Below, piece after piece: positions 36,720-44,038 of a stretch of DNA of 64,000 bases. The notes below the pieces were generated by a model. The model was not told the origin of the DNA. It saw only the letters and a list, made by a program, of their open reading frames with translations, and ran no database searches. Numbering within the stretch: the first letter of the stretch is position 1; every line of letters starts with the position of its first letter. This DNA is from Sphingomonas sp. 67-36 (GTDB taxonomy: Bacteria; Pseudomonadota; Alphaproteobacteria; Sphingomonadales; Sphingomonadaceae), in NCBI GenBank assembly GCA_001897375.1, contig MKSU01000016.1:275178-339177 (forward strand), given 5' to 3'. The translations under genes were made by a program, and so were the position numbers.

Positions 36720-37958
36720 ATGCCCGGACGTGCCGATTTCTCTGCTATTCGCAAGTCGACGCCGCGACACAAATGGTGGTTGACGTCGCCCTCGACCCTG
36801 GCGCTTGGAGTGGCGTGCGCTACGCTCTTCGGCGCGAGCGCGGCATATGCAGATCCGGTTCCGGCACCTAGTTTTGCTGGCCCCCTCGTCCCTAATCCTG
36901 ACGCCATCGCGCTTGAGGCAGGACCGTTCGGTCAGGTTCTGGTGTCGGGCCAAGTGACGGGCATTGGCGTCGCGCAGACCAATGCAACGCACGCCGGCGG
37001 GATCGGCAACCGCGACGGCTTCGTCGATATCAGCAACGCGCAAGTCCAGTTTCAAACGACCCGGGGCCCGCTACAGTTCTATGTACAGACGGGCATTTAC
37101 TCCATCCCTTCGCTGGGTACGTCTTACCTGAAGGCAACCGAAGCGACGGAGCAGCTTTTTGGTCCGGTTCCGGTGGCGTACGCGAAAGCGGTGATATCGC
37201 CCGAACTATCCGTGTCTGCCGGATTACTGCCAACGATGGTCGGCGCGGAGTCGACGTTCACCTTCCAAAACGTCAATATCGAGCGCGGCTTGCTGTGGAA
37301 TCAGGAGTCGGCCATCAGCCGCGGCGTCCAAGTGAACTACGCCAAGGGAGCCGTCAGTGCGGCGGTCTCGCTTAACGACGGCTATTTTTCGGGAAAGCTG
37401 AACTGGCTCTCGGGCACGCTTTCCTACGCGTTTGATTCCTCGAATTCGCTGAGCTTCGTCGGCGCTGGTGCGCTATCGCGTAATGACAAATCCTCCTTCG
37501 CGACGCCTTTGGCGCAGAACAATAGCAGCATTTTCAATCTCATTTACACCCATACGAGCGGTCCGCTCACGCTGACGCCGTATCTCCAATACAGCCACGT
37601 TGGCCGCGATGATCAGCTCGGCATCAATCGTTCCGCAGATACCTACGGCGGGGCGCTGCTCGTTAAATACGCGATCGACAAGGAGTGGTCGCTCGGCGCG
37701 CGGGCTGAATATCTGAAGACTAGCGGGGGAAGATGCGGATCGGATGCGTCGTGTGCGCCAACGAACTTGCTTTATGGTCCCGGAAGCAGTGCCTGGTCGC
37801 TGACCTTCACGCCGACTTATCAGAAAGGCATATTCTTCGCGCGAGGAGAGGTGTCGTACACCCGGATCGGGAACCTCGAGGCGGGCTTTGGCTTCGGTCG
37901 TGACTTCGATCGCCGCGATCAGGTGCGCGCGCTGATCGAGACAGGCATACTTTTTTGA
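36720..37958 (+). CDS. Outer-membrane beta-barrel (porin-like, BBP2/OmpL type) protein
   Basis: 412 residues. A long basic N-region leads into a signal peptide (LALGVACATLFGASAAYA, cleavage near residue 44). The rest is alternating amphipathic strands ending in ALIETGILF, with the C-terminal aromatic residue required for barrel assembly. Strand-like repeats such as LQFYVQTGIYS and LTLTPYLQYSHVG support a porin fold. The likely role is diffusion of small solutes through the outer membrane; substrate unknown. The start ATG lies within GCATATATGC (36714-36723), and another A/T tract lies about 95 nt upstream. Confidence 0.78.
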   Translation: MPGRADFSAIRKSTPRHKWWLTSPSTLALGVACATLFGASAAYADPVPAPSFAGPLVPNPDAIALEAGPFGQVLVSGQVTGIGVAQTNATHAGGIGNRDGFVDISNAQVQFQTTRGPLQFYVQTGIYSIPSLGTSYLKATEATEQLFGPVPVAYAKAVISPELSVSAGLLPTMVGAESTFTFQNVNIERGLLWNQESAISRGVQVNYAKGAVSAAVSLNDGYFSGKLNWLSGTLSYAFDSSNSLSFVGAGALSRNDKSSFATPLAQNNSSIFNLIYTHTSGPLTLTPYLQYSHVGRDDQLGINRSADTYGGALLVKYAIDKEWSLGARAEYLKTSGGRCGSDASCAPTNLLYGPGSSAWSLTFTPTYQKGIFFARGEVSYTRIGNLEAGFGFGRDFDRRDQVRALIETGILF

Positions 37959-38044
37959 AGGCCGCACCGCGCTATCGCGCACGTGCGAGGTGATCGATGG
38001 TACCCGCGAACGCATAGTTGGCGCGATGATGGCAGCGAGCATTC

Positions 38045-38314
38045 ATGATGCCGCATCTAGACGCGGAGTCGCGCCTGACGCTTCGACGCTTCGCTACAAA
38101 ACTCTGCGTCTCCTCTATTATTGGGCTATACGGCCGGGCGCATTATTTCCCAATGGTGTCGCTCGTACTCTCGCTTTACTCGATCTGTAGCGCCGTCTTT
38201 GCGATCACGCTCGGTGAGAAATTCCTGAGGCGTGATGGGTTCAACCATTGGGACGAGGCGCTGTGGCTGCTTTTGGTTAGCACCGCCGTTCGCGTCATAT
38301 ACGGAATATACTGA
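38045..38314 (+). CDS. Small membrane protein downstream of the porin
   Basis: 89 residues with two hydrophobic segments (FPMVSLVLSLYSICSAVFAI and ALWLLLVSTAVRVIYGIY) and a basic N-terminus containing several arginines. It starts with ATGATG at 38045, 86 nt after the porin stop, on the same strand. No ribosome site of note. An overlapping frame at 37990-38190 is less hydrophobic and rejected. No family recognised; it is the last cargo gene before the convergent trb operon. Confidence 0.5.
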   Translation: MMPHLDAESRLTLRRFATKLCVSSIIGLYGRAHYFPMVSLVLSLYSICSAVFAITLGEKFLRRDGFNHWDEALWLLLVSTAVRVIYGIY

Positions 38315-38328
38315 CGGGGTCGCCCCCG

Positions 38329-38553
38329 TCAGTCCGGAGCTGACTTCCTGGCAGCTGCGAACGCGCGATCGGTCGCGATGAAACGCTGCAACATCGGCGC
38401 TATGAGCTTGACCGGATCTGAAATGGTTTGCCCCTGTTCGCGCCCCAGGACCTCAGCGTAGAGCACCAAGTCGCGATGCAGCGAGGCCGGCAGTTCGAGC
38501 GACACCTTGACAGCCTTGTCTTCCAAGAGCGCGCCAAGCTTGAGCTTCGCCAT
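38329..38553 (-). CDS. DUF2274 protein, last gene of the trb operon
   Basis: 74 residues starting MAKLKLGALLEDKAVKVSLE, which is the usual opening of DUF2274 proteins. The core LPASLHRDLVLYAEVLGREQ resembles a ribbon-helix-helix-like segment. DUF2274 genes regularly follow trbI in conjugative elements of Proteobacteria. A GTG at 38559 overlaps the trbI stop and could be used instead; ATG at 38553 fits the family start better. Function unknown; possibly a small regulator of the transfer operon. Confidence 0.82.
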   Translation of the reverse strand: MAKLKLGALLEDKAVKVSLELPASLHRDLVLYAEVLGREQGQTISDPVKLIAPMLQRFIATDRAFAAARKSAPD

Positions 38554-38555
38554 GA

Positions 38556-39776
38556 TCACCCTCCATATGGTTCGAGTACCAGATCCCGCGTCACGATCAC
38601 CCTGACCGGGAAGCCCGGCCGGATCGTGAGCGTCGGAGCGACGTTAAGCTGGCGGCGAACGATCTGCTGACCGGCATCGTTGATCGTGTCCTGGCCACCG
38701 TTGCGGATGGCTCGAAGCAGCCGGTCTTGATCATCGACCGCAAGTTCAGCACCGACGTTGAGGAGTGTGGACAGACCAGCGGCCTTGGCGAGATCCCACC
38801 AGTGGTAATCCACGCCATCTTGAAGGCCGGCAAATCCTTGGGCGTCTGCGCCTGGTTGGCGCTCCAACACGATCGAGCGGCCGTTCGGAAAAATCAGCCG
38901 GTTCCAGACCAAGAGCACGCGGCTCTGTCCAAACTGGACGCTGTTGTCGTACTGGCCCACGACGCGCGTGCCCTGCGGCACGAGGAGGATGCGTCCGGTG
39001 GGACTGTCGTAGATGTTCTCGGTGACCTGTGCAGTGATCTGCCCAGGCAGATCGGAACGAATTCCGGTGATGAGCGCGGCTGAGATGACGGCGCCGGCTT
39101 GCAGAACGTTCGGCGACGGCGGCGCGACGACTCGATCGGGCGCTACCGTTCTGCGATCGGCGGCCGCATTCAGGAAGGCATTCTGACGATCTTGGGCCGA
39201 AGGGGTCGCCGGCGGCGGCGCGAGCCCGAGGCTGGCGAGGTTCGGCGCCGGCGGAGGCACGAGGGTCGGCGTCGTTGCGGGGGAACCGGCGCGGGACTCC
39301 GATCCGGAGAACAGCCGGCTGGTCCGGGCGGTCTCGATTTCCTGAAGGCGTCGCTGCTCCTCCTGACTTAGCCCGGGATTCGGAGTCGCGATGCCAGGAG
39401 CCGGAACAGGCTGTCCGCCGGTCGCCGGGCTGAGCATCGGCCGGCCGAGATCGCCCGGAAGCGGCGGACCGAGCCGAGGAACGCCGCTGTAATCGCGCGG
39501 CAAGCCCGCAAGCCCGTCGGCCGTCGAGCGGTTCTCTGTCGAGTAGAGTTCCTCATTGGGTCGGCCGCTGTCGCGGGTTTGAAGCGCGTAGATCAAGGCG
39601 CCGCCGAGGCCGAGGCTCGCGACCAGGCCCACGCCAGCCAGGACCTTGCGCGATAGCCGGGTGACGCGGGGTGGATCCGCGCGCAGCCGCATCGGCGCCG
39701 CGCTGGCCGGCTCGCCGGTCAACGGCTGCGCGTCGTCGTCGGGCGCATCCTCATTCCGGGGAGGGTTCTCGCTCAC
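38556..39776 (-). CDS. trbI: Conjugal transfer protein TrbI (VirB10-like)
   Basis: 406 residues. One membrane segment near 45-65 (VLAGVGLVASLGLGGALIYAL) is followed by a Pro-rich periplasmic linker and the C-terminal VirB10/TrbI beta-barrel domain (VISAALITGIRSDLPGQITA, then VVGQYDNSVQFGQSRVLLVW). VirB10-type proteins span both membranes and gate the channel. Its ATG overlaps the trbG stop. Final large gene of the mating-pair operon. Confidence 0.94.
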   Translation of the reverse strand: MSENPPRNEDAPDDDAQPLTGEPASAAPMRLRADPPRVTRLSRKVLAGVGLVASLGLGGALIYALQTRDSGRPNEELYSTENRSTADGLAGLPRDYSGVPRLGPPLPGDLGRPMLSPATGGQPVPAPGIATPNPGLSQEEQRRLQEIETARTSRLFSGSESRAGSPATTPTLVPPPAPNLASLGLAPPPATPSAQDRQNAFLNAAADRRTVAPDRVVAPPSPNVLQAGAVISAALITGIRSDLPGQITAQVTENIYDSPTGRILLVPQGTRVVGQYDNSVQFGQSRVLLVWNRLIFPNGRSIVLERQPGADAQGFAGLQDGVDYHWWDLAKAAGLSTLLNVGAELAVDDQDRLLRAIRNGGQDTINDAGQQIVRRQLNVAPTLTIRPGFPVRVIVTRDLVLEPYGG

Positions 39777-40822
39777 GAGGTCGGCCTCCCGTCGGTGCGG
39801 GTGATGCGAACGCGCCGTTGCCGATCGCCGGAACCAAACCGCAGCTCGGCGGCGGCGAAAAGGCGGTCGACGATCATGTGGTGCCCGCGCACGCGGTAGT
39901 TCACCAACTCCGAGGTGTCGCCCTCCGCGCCAACGACGAACAGCGGCGGCATTTCGCCCTGACCGATGCCGCGGGGAAACTCGATGAAGACCTGGCGACC
40001 ATCATCGAAAGCGCGCAAGGGACGCCAGGGTGCCCGATCACCTTCGATCGCATAGCGGAAGTTGACGTTGGCAAGATCAACACCGCTCGCCACAGGCTGC
40101 GCCGCCTGGGCCTCGGCGTTCTGTCGGCGTAGCGCAATGAGCTGGTCCTGCGGGTACTGCCAGGAGACCGATGCCATATAGGTTCGCTCGGTCGAGCGAA
40201 GCTCCATGTGGTACGTGCGCATGTTGGTGTTGATGACGAGGTTGGTCATCAGCTCGGCGCGGGTCGGCTTCACTAGGATATGGATCTGCCGCGTCGCGCC
40301 CGCGCCGCTCTCGGTATCGCCGATGATCCAGCGCACGGTGTCGCCGGCGGCGACAGGGCCGGAGCCGACGAGCTGCTCGCCCGGCTGCAACGCGATATCG
40401 GTGATCTGACCGACGGCGGTATAGACCTGATAGAGCGCGCCTTGGGTAAAGGGATAGACCTGCATCGAATTGATGAAGCCGTCGCGCACCGGCTGAATGC
40501 GCGCGGCGGCGTTGGCCTGGTTTACCCGCGCCGTCGGATCAGCGGGCTCGGCCGGACGCCGCGATGGCTCGACGCGCTGCAACTGGCCAGGCAGCGGCAG
40601 CGGGCGCGGCAGCTCGACCACGGTGACAGGTGCAGGCGGATCGACAGTCTGCACGGCAGGCGCTGCGTTGTCGTAGGAGATTTCGGGCGGTGGCGTGGTG
40701 GTGGCGCAGCCAGCGAGGGCGGTCGTTGCCAGCAGGATCGCCGGAATTGCGACTCTGCGTAGAGCCGGAAATGTGAGACTGTGTGAAGCCGGGTTTCCGG
40801 CTTTACGGAAAGACGGCTTCAT
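39773..40822 (-). CDS. trbG: Conjugal transfer protein TrbG (VirB9-like)
   Basis: 349 residues. A lipoprotein-like signal (ILLATTALAGC, near 28-38) is followed by a Pro-rich segment and the VirB9/CagX domain (YPFTQGALYQVYTAVGQITDIAL, split as seen, then LVGSGPVAAGDTVRW and the C-terminal FVVGAEGDTSELVNYR). VirB9-type proteins form the outer-membrane core with VirB10 and a lipoprotein. Start and stop overlap trbF and trbI by 4 nt each. Confidence 0.93.
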   Translation of the reverse strand: MKPSFRKAGNPASHSLTFPALRRVAIPAILLATTALAGCATTTPPPEISYDNAAPAVQTVDPPAPVTVVELPRPLPLPGQLQRVEPSRRPAEPADPTARVNQANAAARIQPVRDGFINSMQVYPFTQGALYQVYTAVGQITDIALQPGEQLVGSGPVAAGDTVRWIIGDTESGAGATRQIHILVKPTRAELMTNLVINTNMRTYHMELRSTERTYMASVSWQYPQDQLIALRRQNAEAQAAQPVASGVDLANVNFRYAIEGDRAPWRPLRAFDDGRQVFIEFPRGIGQGEMPPLFVVGAEGDTSELVNYRVRGHHMIVDRLFAAAELRFGSGDRQRRVRITRTDGRPTS

Positions 40823-41502
40823 TGCCCAAGCTCCCGTGACCAGTTGATGGCGTTGACGTAGATGCCGAGCGGGTTCGCCCTGAGCCGGTCGGCGTTGCGG
40901 GGGATCTGCACCACGATGGTTAGGATCGCGGTCCAGCGCGTGGTCTCGGCGAGTTGGCCGTTTTCGTAGCGGCGCTCGACCCAGGCGACGCGGAAGCTGT
41001 CAGGCGACGCGCGAATGACACTGGAGACGTCGACGGCGATCTGCTGGCGGCCGACCTTGGCGAACGGGTCGTTCGACCGCGCATAGTCGTTCAGGGCCGC
41101 GGCGCCGCGATCGGTCGTGAAGTCGTAGGCTCTGAGCCAGTTCTGGCGGACGATGATGGCGTCCGCGGGAATCGATCGGACCTGCTCGATGAAGCGCGCG
41201 AGGTGAAAGGCGATTTGCGGATCGGTCGGACGATAGTCCGCCTGAGCGGGGGCGACCGCTTGCGCCTGGCCGAGGCGGTCGACTTGGACCACCCAGGGCA
41301 CGATGGTGCCGCGGGCTGACTGTACGACGAGCGCGGTGGCGAATCCGGCTGACAGGAGCAACGAGCCAAACGCCATCAATCGCCAATTTTTGGCCTGGAT
41401 GCGTGATGCGCCGATGCGCTCGTCCCAAACCTGGGCGGCGCGCTGATAAGGCGTCTCCGGCTCGGGGGCCTTGCCGTAATGAGTAGAGGGGCGTTTGAAC
41501 AT
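40819..41502 (-). CDS. trbF: Conjugal transfer protein TrbF (VirB8-like)
   Basis: 227 residues: a cytoplasmic N-terminus, one membrane segment (WRLMAFGSLLLSAGFATALVV, near 42-62) and a periplasmic VirB8-type domain with WVVQVDRLGQA and the late DSFRVAWVERRYENGQ. VirB8 proteins nucleate assembly of the type IV secretion channel in the inner membrane. The start overlaps the trbL stop by one base. Confidence 0.93.
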   Translation of the reverse strand: MFKRPSTHYGKAPEPETPYQRAAQVWDERIGASRIQAKNWRLMAFGSLLLSAGFATALVVQSARGTIVPWVVQVDRLGQAQAVAPAQADYRPTDPQIAFHLARFIEQVRSIPADAIIVRQNWLRAYDFTTDRGAAALNDYARSNDPFAKVGRQQIAVDVSSVIRASPDSFRVAWVERRYENGQLAETTRWTAILTIVVQIPRNADRLRANPLGIYVNAINWSRELGQ

Positions 41503-42857
41503 CAGCGATCGCCTTCGGACAGGTTGACGGACGAGCCACCGCCATGTGCGTCGCCTGAGCGAACGGCATGGGCTGTGGCCTGCGCGGCGTGGGTGATGTG
41601 TTGGGAGCGCCGCATGCGTTGCGCCCAGGCCGGAGCGCCGCCAGCGCTCGCGGGCGGTGCTCCGTCGCCGGCGGCATCACCGCCGATCGAGCCCATGGTG
41701 GAAGTTCCGCCTGTGGCTTCGAATGCCGCCTTGCCGCCAGCGCTCAAGCTGGAACGCATGCTTTCGGCAGCGCGCGACGCGGCACGGCGCAGCGGCGACA
41801 CGGCGGCGCTGCCGCCGGCGCGGGCGACCCCGCCGAGCCCGGAAGCGACGCCGGCTGCACCGGACTGTCCGGCTGCGCCAAGGCTATATGCGGTCGATGC
41901 GCCACCCGCGAGCGCGGCGCCGCCCCGAGCGGCGGCGGCAGCGCCACCAGCCAGTGCGGCACCGCCGGATGCGGCCGCGCCGACGGCGCCGGCGCCGAGA
42001 GCGACCATGCCACCGGCGGCAAGGCCCGTCCCCACGGCGGCGCCGGCGCTGAGTTGAGGACCGCCTGAGACGATCCCGCTGGCGATGCCGGGACCGAAGA
42101 TGCCAAGACCGAGTAGCGACAGAGCGGCCAGCACGATCGCCATCGCTTCATCAATCGAGGGGTTCTGGCCGCCGAAACCGGACGTGAATTCGGAGAAGAG
42201 CGTCGAGCCGATGCCGATGATGACAGCCAGCACCAAGACCTTGATGCCGGACGAGATCACGTTGCCAAGCACCCGCTCGGCCATGAAGGCCGATTTGCCG
42301 AACAGGCCGAACGGGATCAGCACGAAGCCGGCGAGCGTTGTCAGCTTGAACTCGATGAGCGTGACGAAGAGCTGGATGGCGAGGATGAAGAAGGCGAGAA
42401 GCACCAGCGCCCAGGCCAGGAACATGCAGGCGATCTGGATGAAGTTCTCGAAGAACGACCAGTAGCCCATCAAGCTGGAAATGGAATCGAGCAGCGGCCG
42501 GCCGGCGTCCAGACCCGTCTGTGCGACCTTGCCCGGACGCAAGAGATCGGCCGTGGTGAAGCCTGTTCCGCTGGCTTTGAGGCCGAGGCCCGCGAAGCTT
42601 TCGAAGATGATGCGGGCGAGGTTGTTCCAGTTGCCGATGATGTAGGCGAAGACACCGACGAAAAGCGTCTTTTTGACCAGCCTGGCCAAGATGTCGTCGT
42701 CGGCGCCCCAGCTCCAGAACAGCGCGGCCAGCGTCACGTCGATCACGATCAACGTGGTCGCAATGAAAGCGACCTCGCCGCTGAGCAGTCCGAAACCGCT
42801 GTCGATGTAGCGGGTGAAGACCTCGAGGAAATGGTCGATAACGCCGGTGTTGCCCAT
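41502..42857 (-). CDS. trbL: Conjugal transfer protein TrbL (VirB6-like)
   Basis: 451 residues. Six or so membrane segments fill the first 300 residues (for example FIATTLIVIDVTLAALFWSW and AWALVLLAFFILAIQLFVTL). A long Ala/Gly-rich, low-complexity tail ends polar (SVNLSEGDR). This matches TrbL/VirB6, the inner-membrane channel component. The start at 42857 (MGNTGVIDHF) is chosen over upstream frames. The tail composition makes strong shadow frames on the other strand. Confidence 0.93.
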   Translation of the reverse strand: MGNTGVIDHFLEVFTRYIDSGFGLLSGEVAFIATTLIVIDVTLAALFWSWGADDDILARLVKKTLFVGVFAYIIGNWNNLARIIFESFAGLGLKASGTGFTTADLLRPGKVAQTGLDAGRPLLDSISSLMGYWSFFENFIQIACMFLAWALVLLAFFILAIQLFVTLIEFKLTTLAGFVLIPFGLFGKSAFMAERVLGNVISSGIKVLVLAVIIGIGSTLFSEFTSGFGGQNPSIDEAMAIVLAALSLLGLGIFGPGIASGIVSGGPQLSAGAAVGTGLAAGGMVALGAGAVGAAASGGAALAGGAAAAARGGAALAGGASTAYSLGAAGQSGAAGVASGLGGVARAGGSAAVSPLRRAASRAAESMRSSLSAGGKAAFEATGGTSTMGSIGGDAAGDGAPPASAGGAPAWAQRMRRSQHITHAAQATAHAVRSGDAHGGGSSVNLSEGDR

Positions 42858-42861
42858 GACG

Positions 42862-43251
42862 TTACCGAGCCTCGTCGAGCTGTGGGGTGAGGGTTGGCGC
42901 GGCGGGCGGCGGCATCGGAGGGTTGCGCTCTTCAGGCTGAGGGGTGAGGCTCTCTCGCGGCGCGGACGGCATGTCCGGCAAACGCTCGGCCGGGCGGGCA
43001 CCGGGCGCGAGGAAGCGGTTTCGGTTCTCGGCCCATGCGCGGCGGCAGGCCGGATCGCGCGGTCCGTCTTCGCCGAGCGCCTGGCAGCGGATCAGGGCGT
43101 CGCGCAGCGGATCGACCCGCGCTTGAACGGCGCGGCCTGACGACCAAGACGCTGGCGCCTCCTCTTTCCGCGTCATCTCGATCGCGGTCGCGGTGATCGC
43201 GACGGCGACGAACACCGCCGCGCCTATCCTGGCGAGCATCTTGCCGTCCAT
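42862..43251 (-). CDS. trbK: TrbK-like entry exclusion protein (TrbK-alt type)
   Basis: 129 residues. One N-terminal membrane segment (MLARIGAAVFVAVAITATAI) is followed by a periplasmic part with RDALIRCQALGEDGPRDPAC, then RRAWAENRNRFL, the hallmark of the TrbK-alt family. Both cysteines in this segment are conserved in that family. The C-terminus is Pro-rich. Entry exclusion limits transfer into cells already carrying the element. It lies between trbJ and trbL, the usual place. Confidence 0.88.
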   Translation of the reverse strand: MDGKMLARIGAAVFVAVAITATAIEMTRKEEAPASWSSGRAVQARVDPLRDALIRCQALGEDGPRDPACRRAWAENRNRFLAPGARPAERLPDMPSAPRESLTPQPEERNPPMPPPAAPTLTPQLDEAR

Positions 43252-43261
43252 GGCCGCGGTC

Positions 43262-44038
43262 TCAGTTGCCGTTTGGGAACATGCGGGCGTTGCCCGGCTG
43301 GTAGCCGCTGCCAGGCGTCAGGAAGCGACGGCGTTGCTCACGACCCTGCTCGGCCGCGGCCGCACGCTCGGCCTCGGACAGACTCTGCGCACGGCCGTTG
43401 GCGGCCACGACCGCGGTGAGGTCGGCAAGCTGCTGCGCCTGCAGGGCGAGAAGCTGGTTGCCGGCCTGGGTCGCCTGCAGCGCACCGGTCGCGCCTTGGC
43501 TCTGCCCGACAAGCGCGGACATCTCGCTACGGTTGGTGTCGATGTTGCCGACAACGCCGGCCTGGACGCGCATGGCGTCCTGCAAGCCGCCGACGGTGTT
43601 CTGCCAGCGTTCACGCGCCTGCGCGACAAGCGCCTGATCGGAAGCCGACATCGATGCATTGCCGTAGGTGGTCTGAAACGCGCGATCGATTTGCTGGACG
43701 TTGAGGGCGATGCCCTGCGCCTGTTGCAGGAGCTGCTGCGTGCGCTGTACCGATTGCTGAAGCTGCTGAAGTGACGAGTATGGCAGGCTCGCAAGGTTGC
43801 GGGCCTGATTGATCAGCATTGTCGCTTCGTTCTGAAGCTGCGTGATCTGCTGGTTGACCTGCTGGAGCGTCCGCGCAGCCGTCAGCACATTCTGCGCGTA
43901 GTTCGTCGGATCGTAGACGATGCCGCCGAATTGGGCCGCCGCTGGCGTGCTGATAAAGAACGAGATTGCGACTGGTGTCGCAGCGATGATCGTGGCGAAA
44001 CGCAGTGCGCGTGAGCGCGAACGGAATGAGCGTGTCAT
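43262..44038 (-). CDS. trbJ: Conjugal transfer protein TrbJ (VirB5-like)
   Basis: 258 residues with a signal peptide (FATIIAATPVAISFFISTPAAA, cleaved before QFGG). The mature protein is helical and Gln-rich (VNQQITQLQNEATMLINQAR; LQQLQQSVQRTQQLLQQ), typical of VirB5/TrbJ pilus-tip proteins. ATG at 44038 overlaps the trbE stop (ATGA). Confidence 0.93.
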   Translation of the reverse strand: MTRSFRSRSRALRFATIIAATPVAISFFISTPAAAQFGGIVYDPTNYAQNVLTAARTLQQVNQQITQLQNEATMLINQARNLASLPYSSLQQLQQSVQRTQQLLQQAQGIALNVQQIDRAFQTTYGNASMSASDQALVAQARERWQNTVGGLQDAMRVQAGVVGNIDTNRSEMSALVGQSQGATGALQATQAGNQLLALQAQQLADLTAVVAANGRAQSLSEAERAAAAEQGREQRRRFLTPGSGYQPGNARMFPNGN

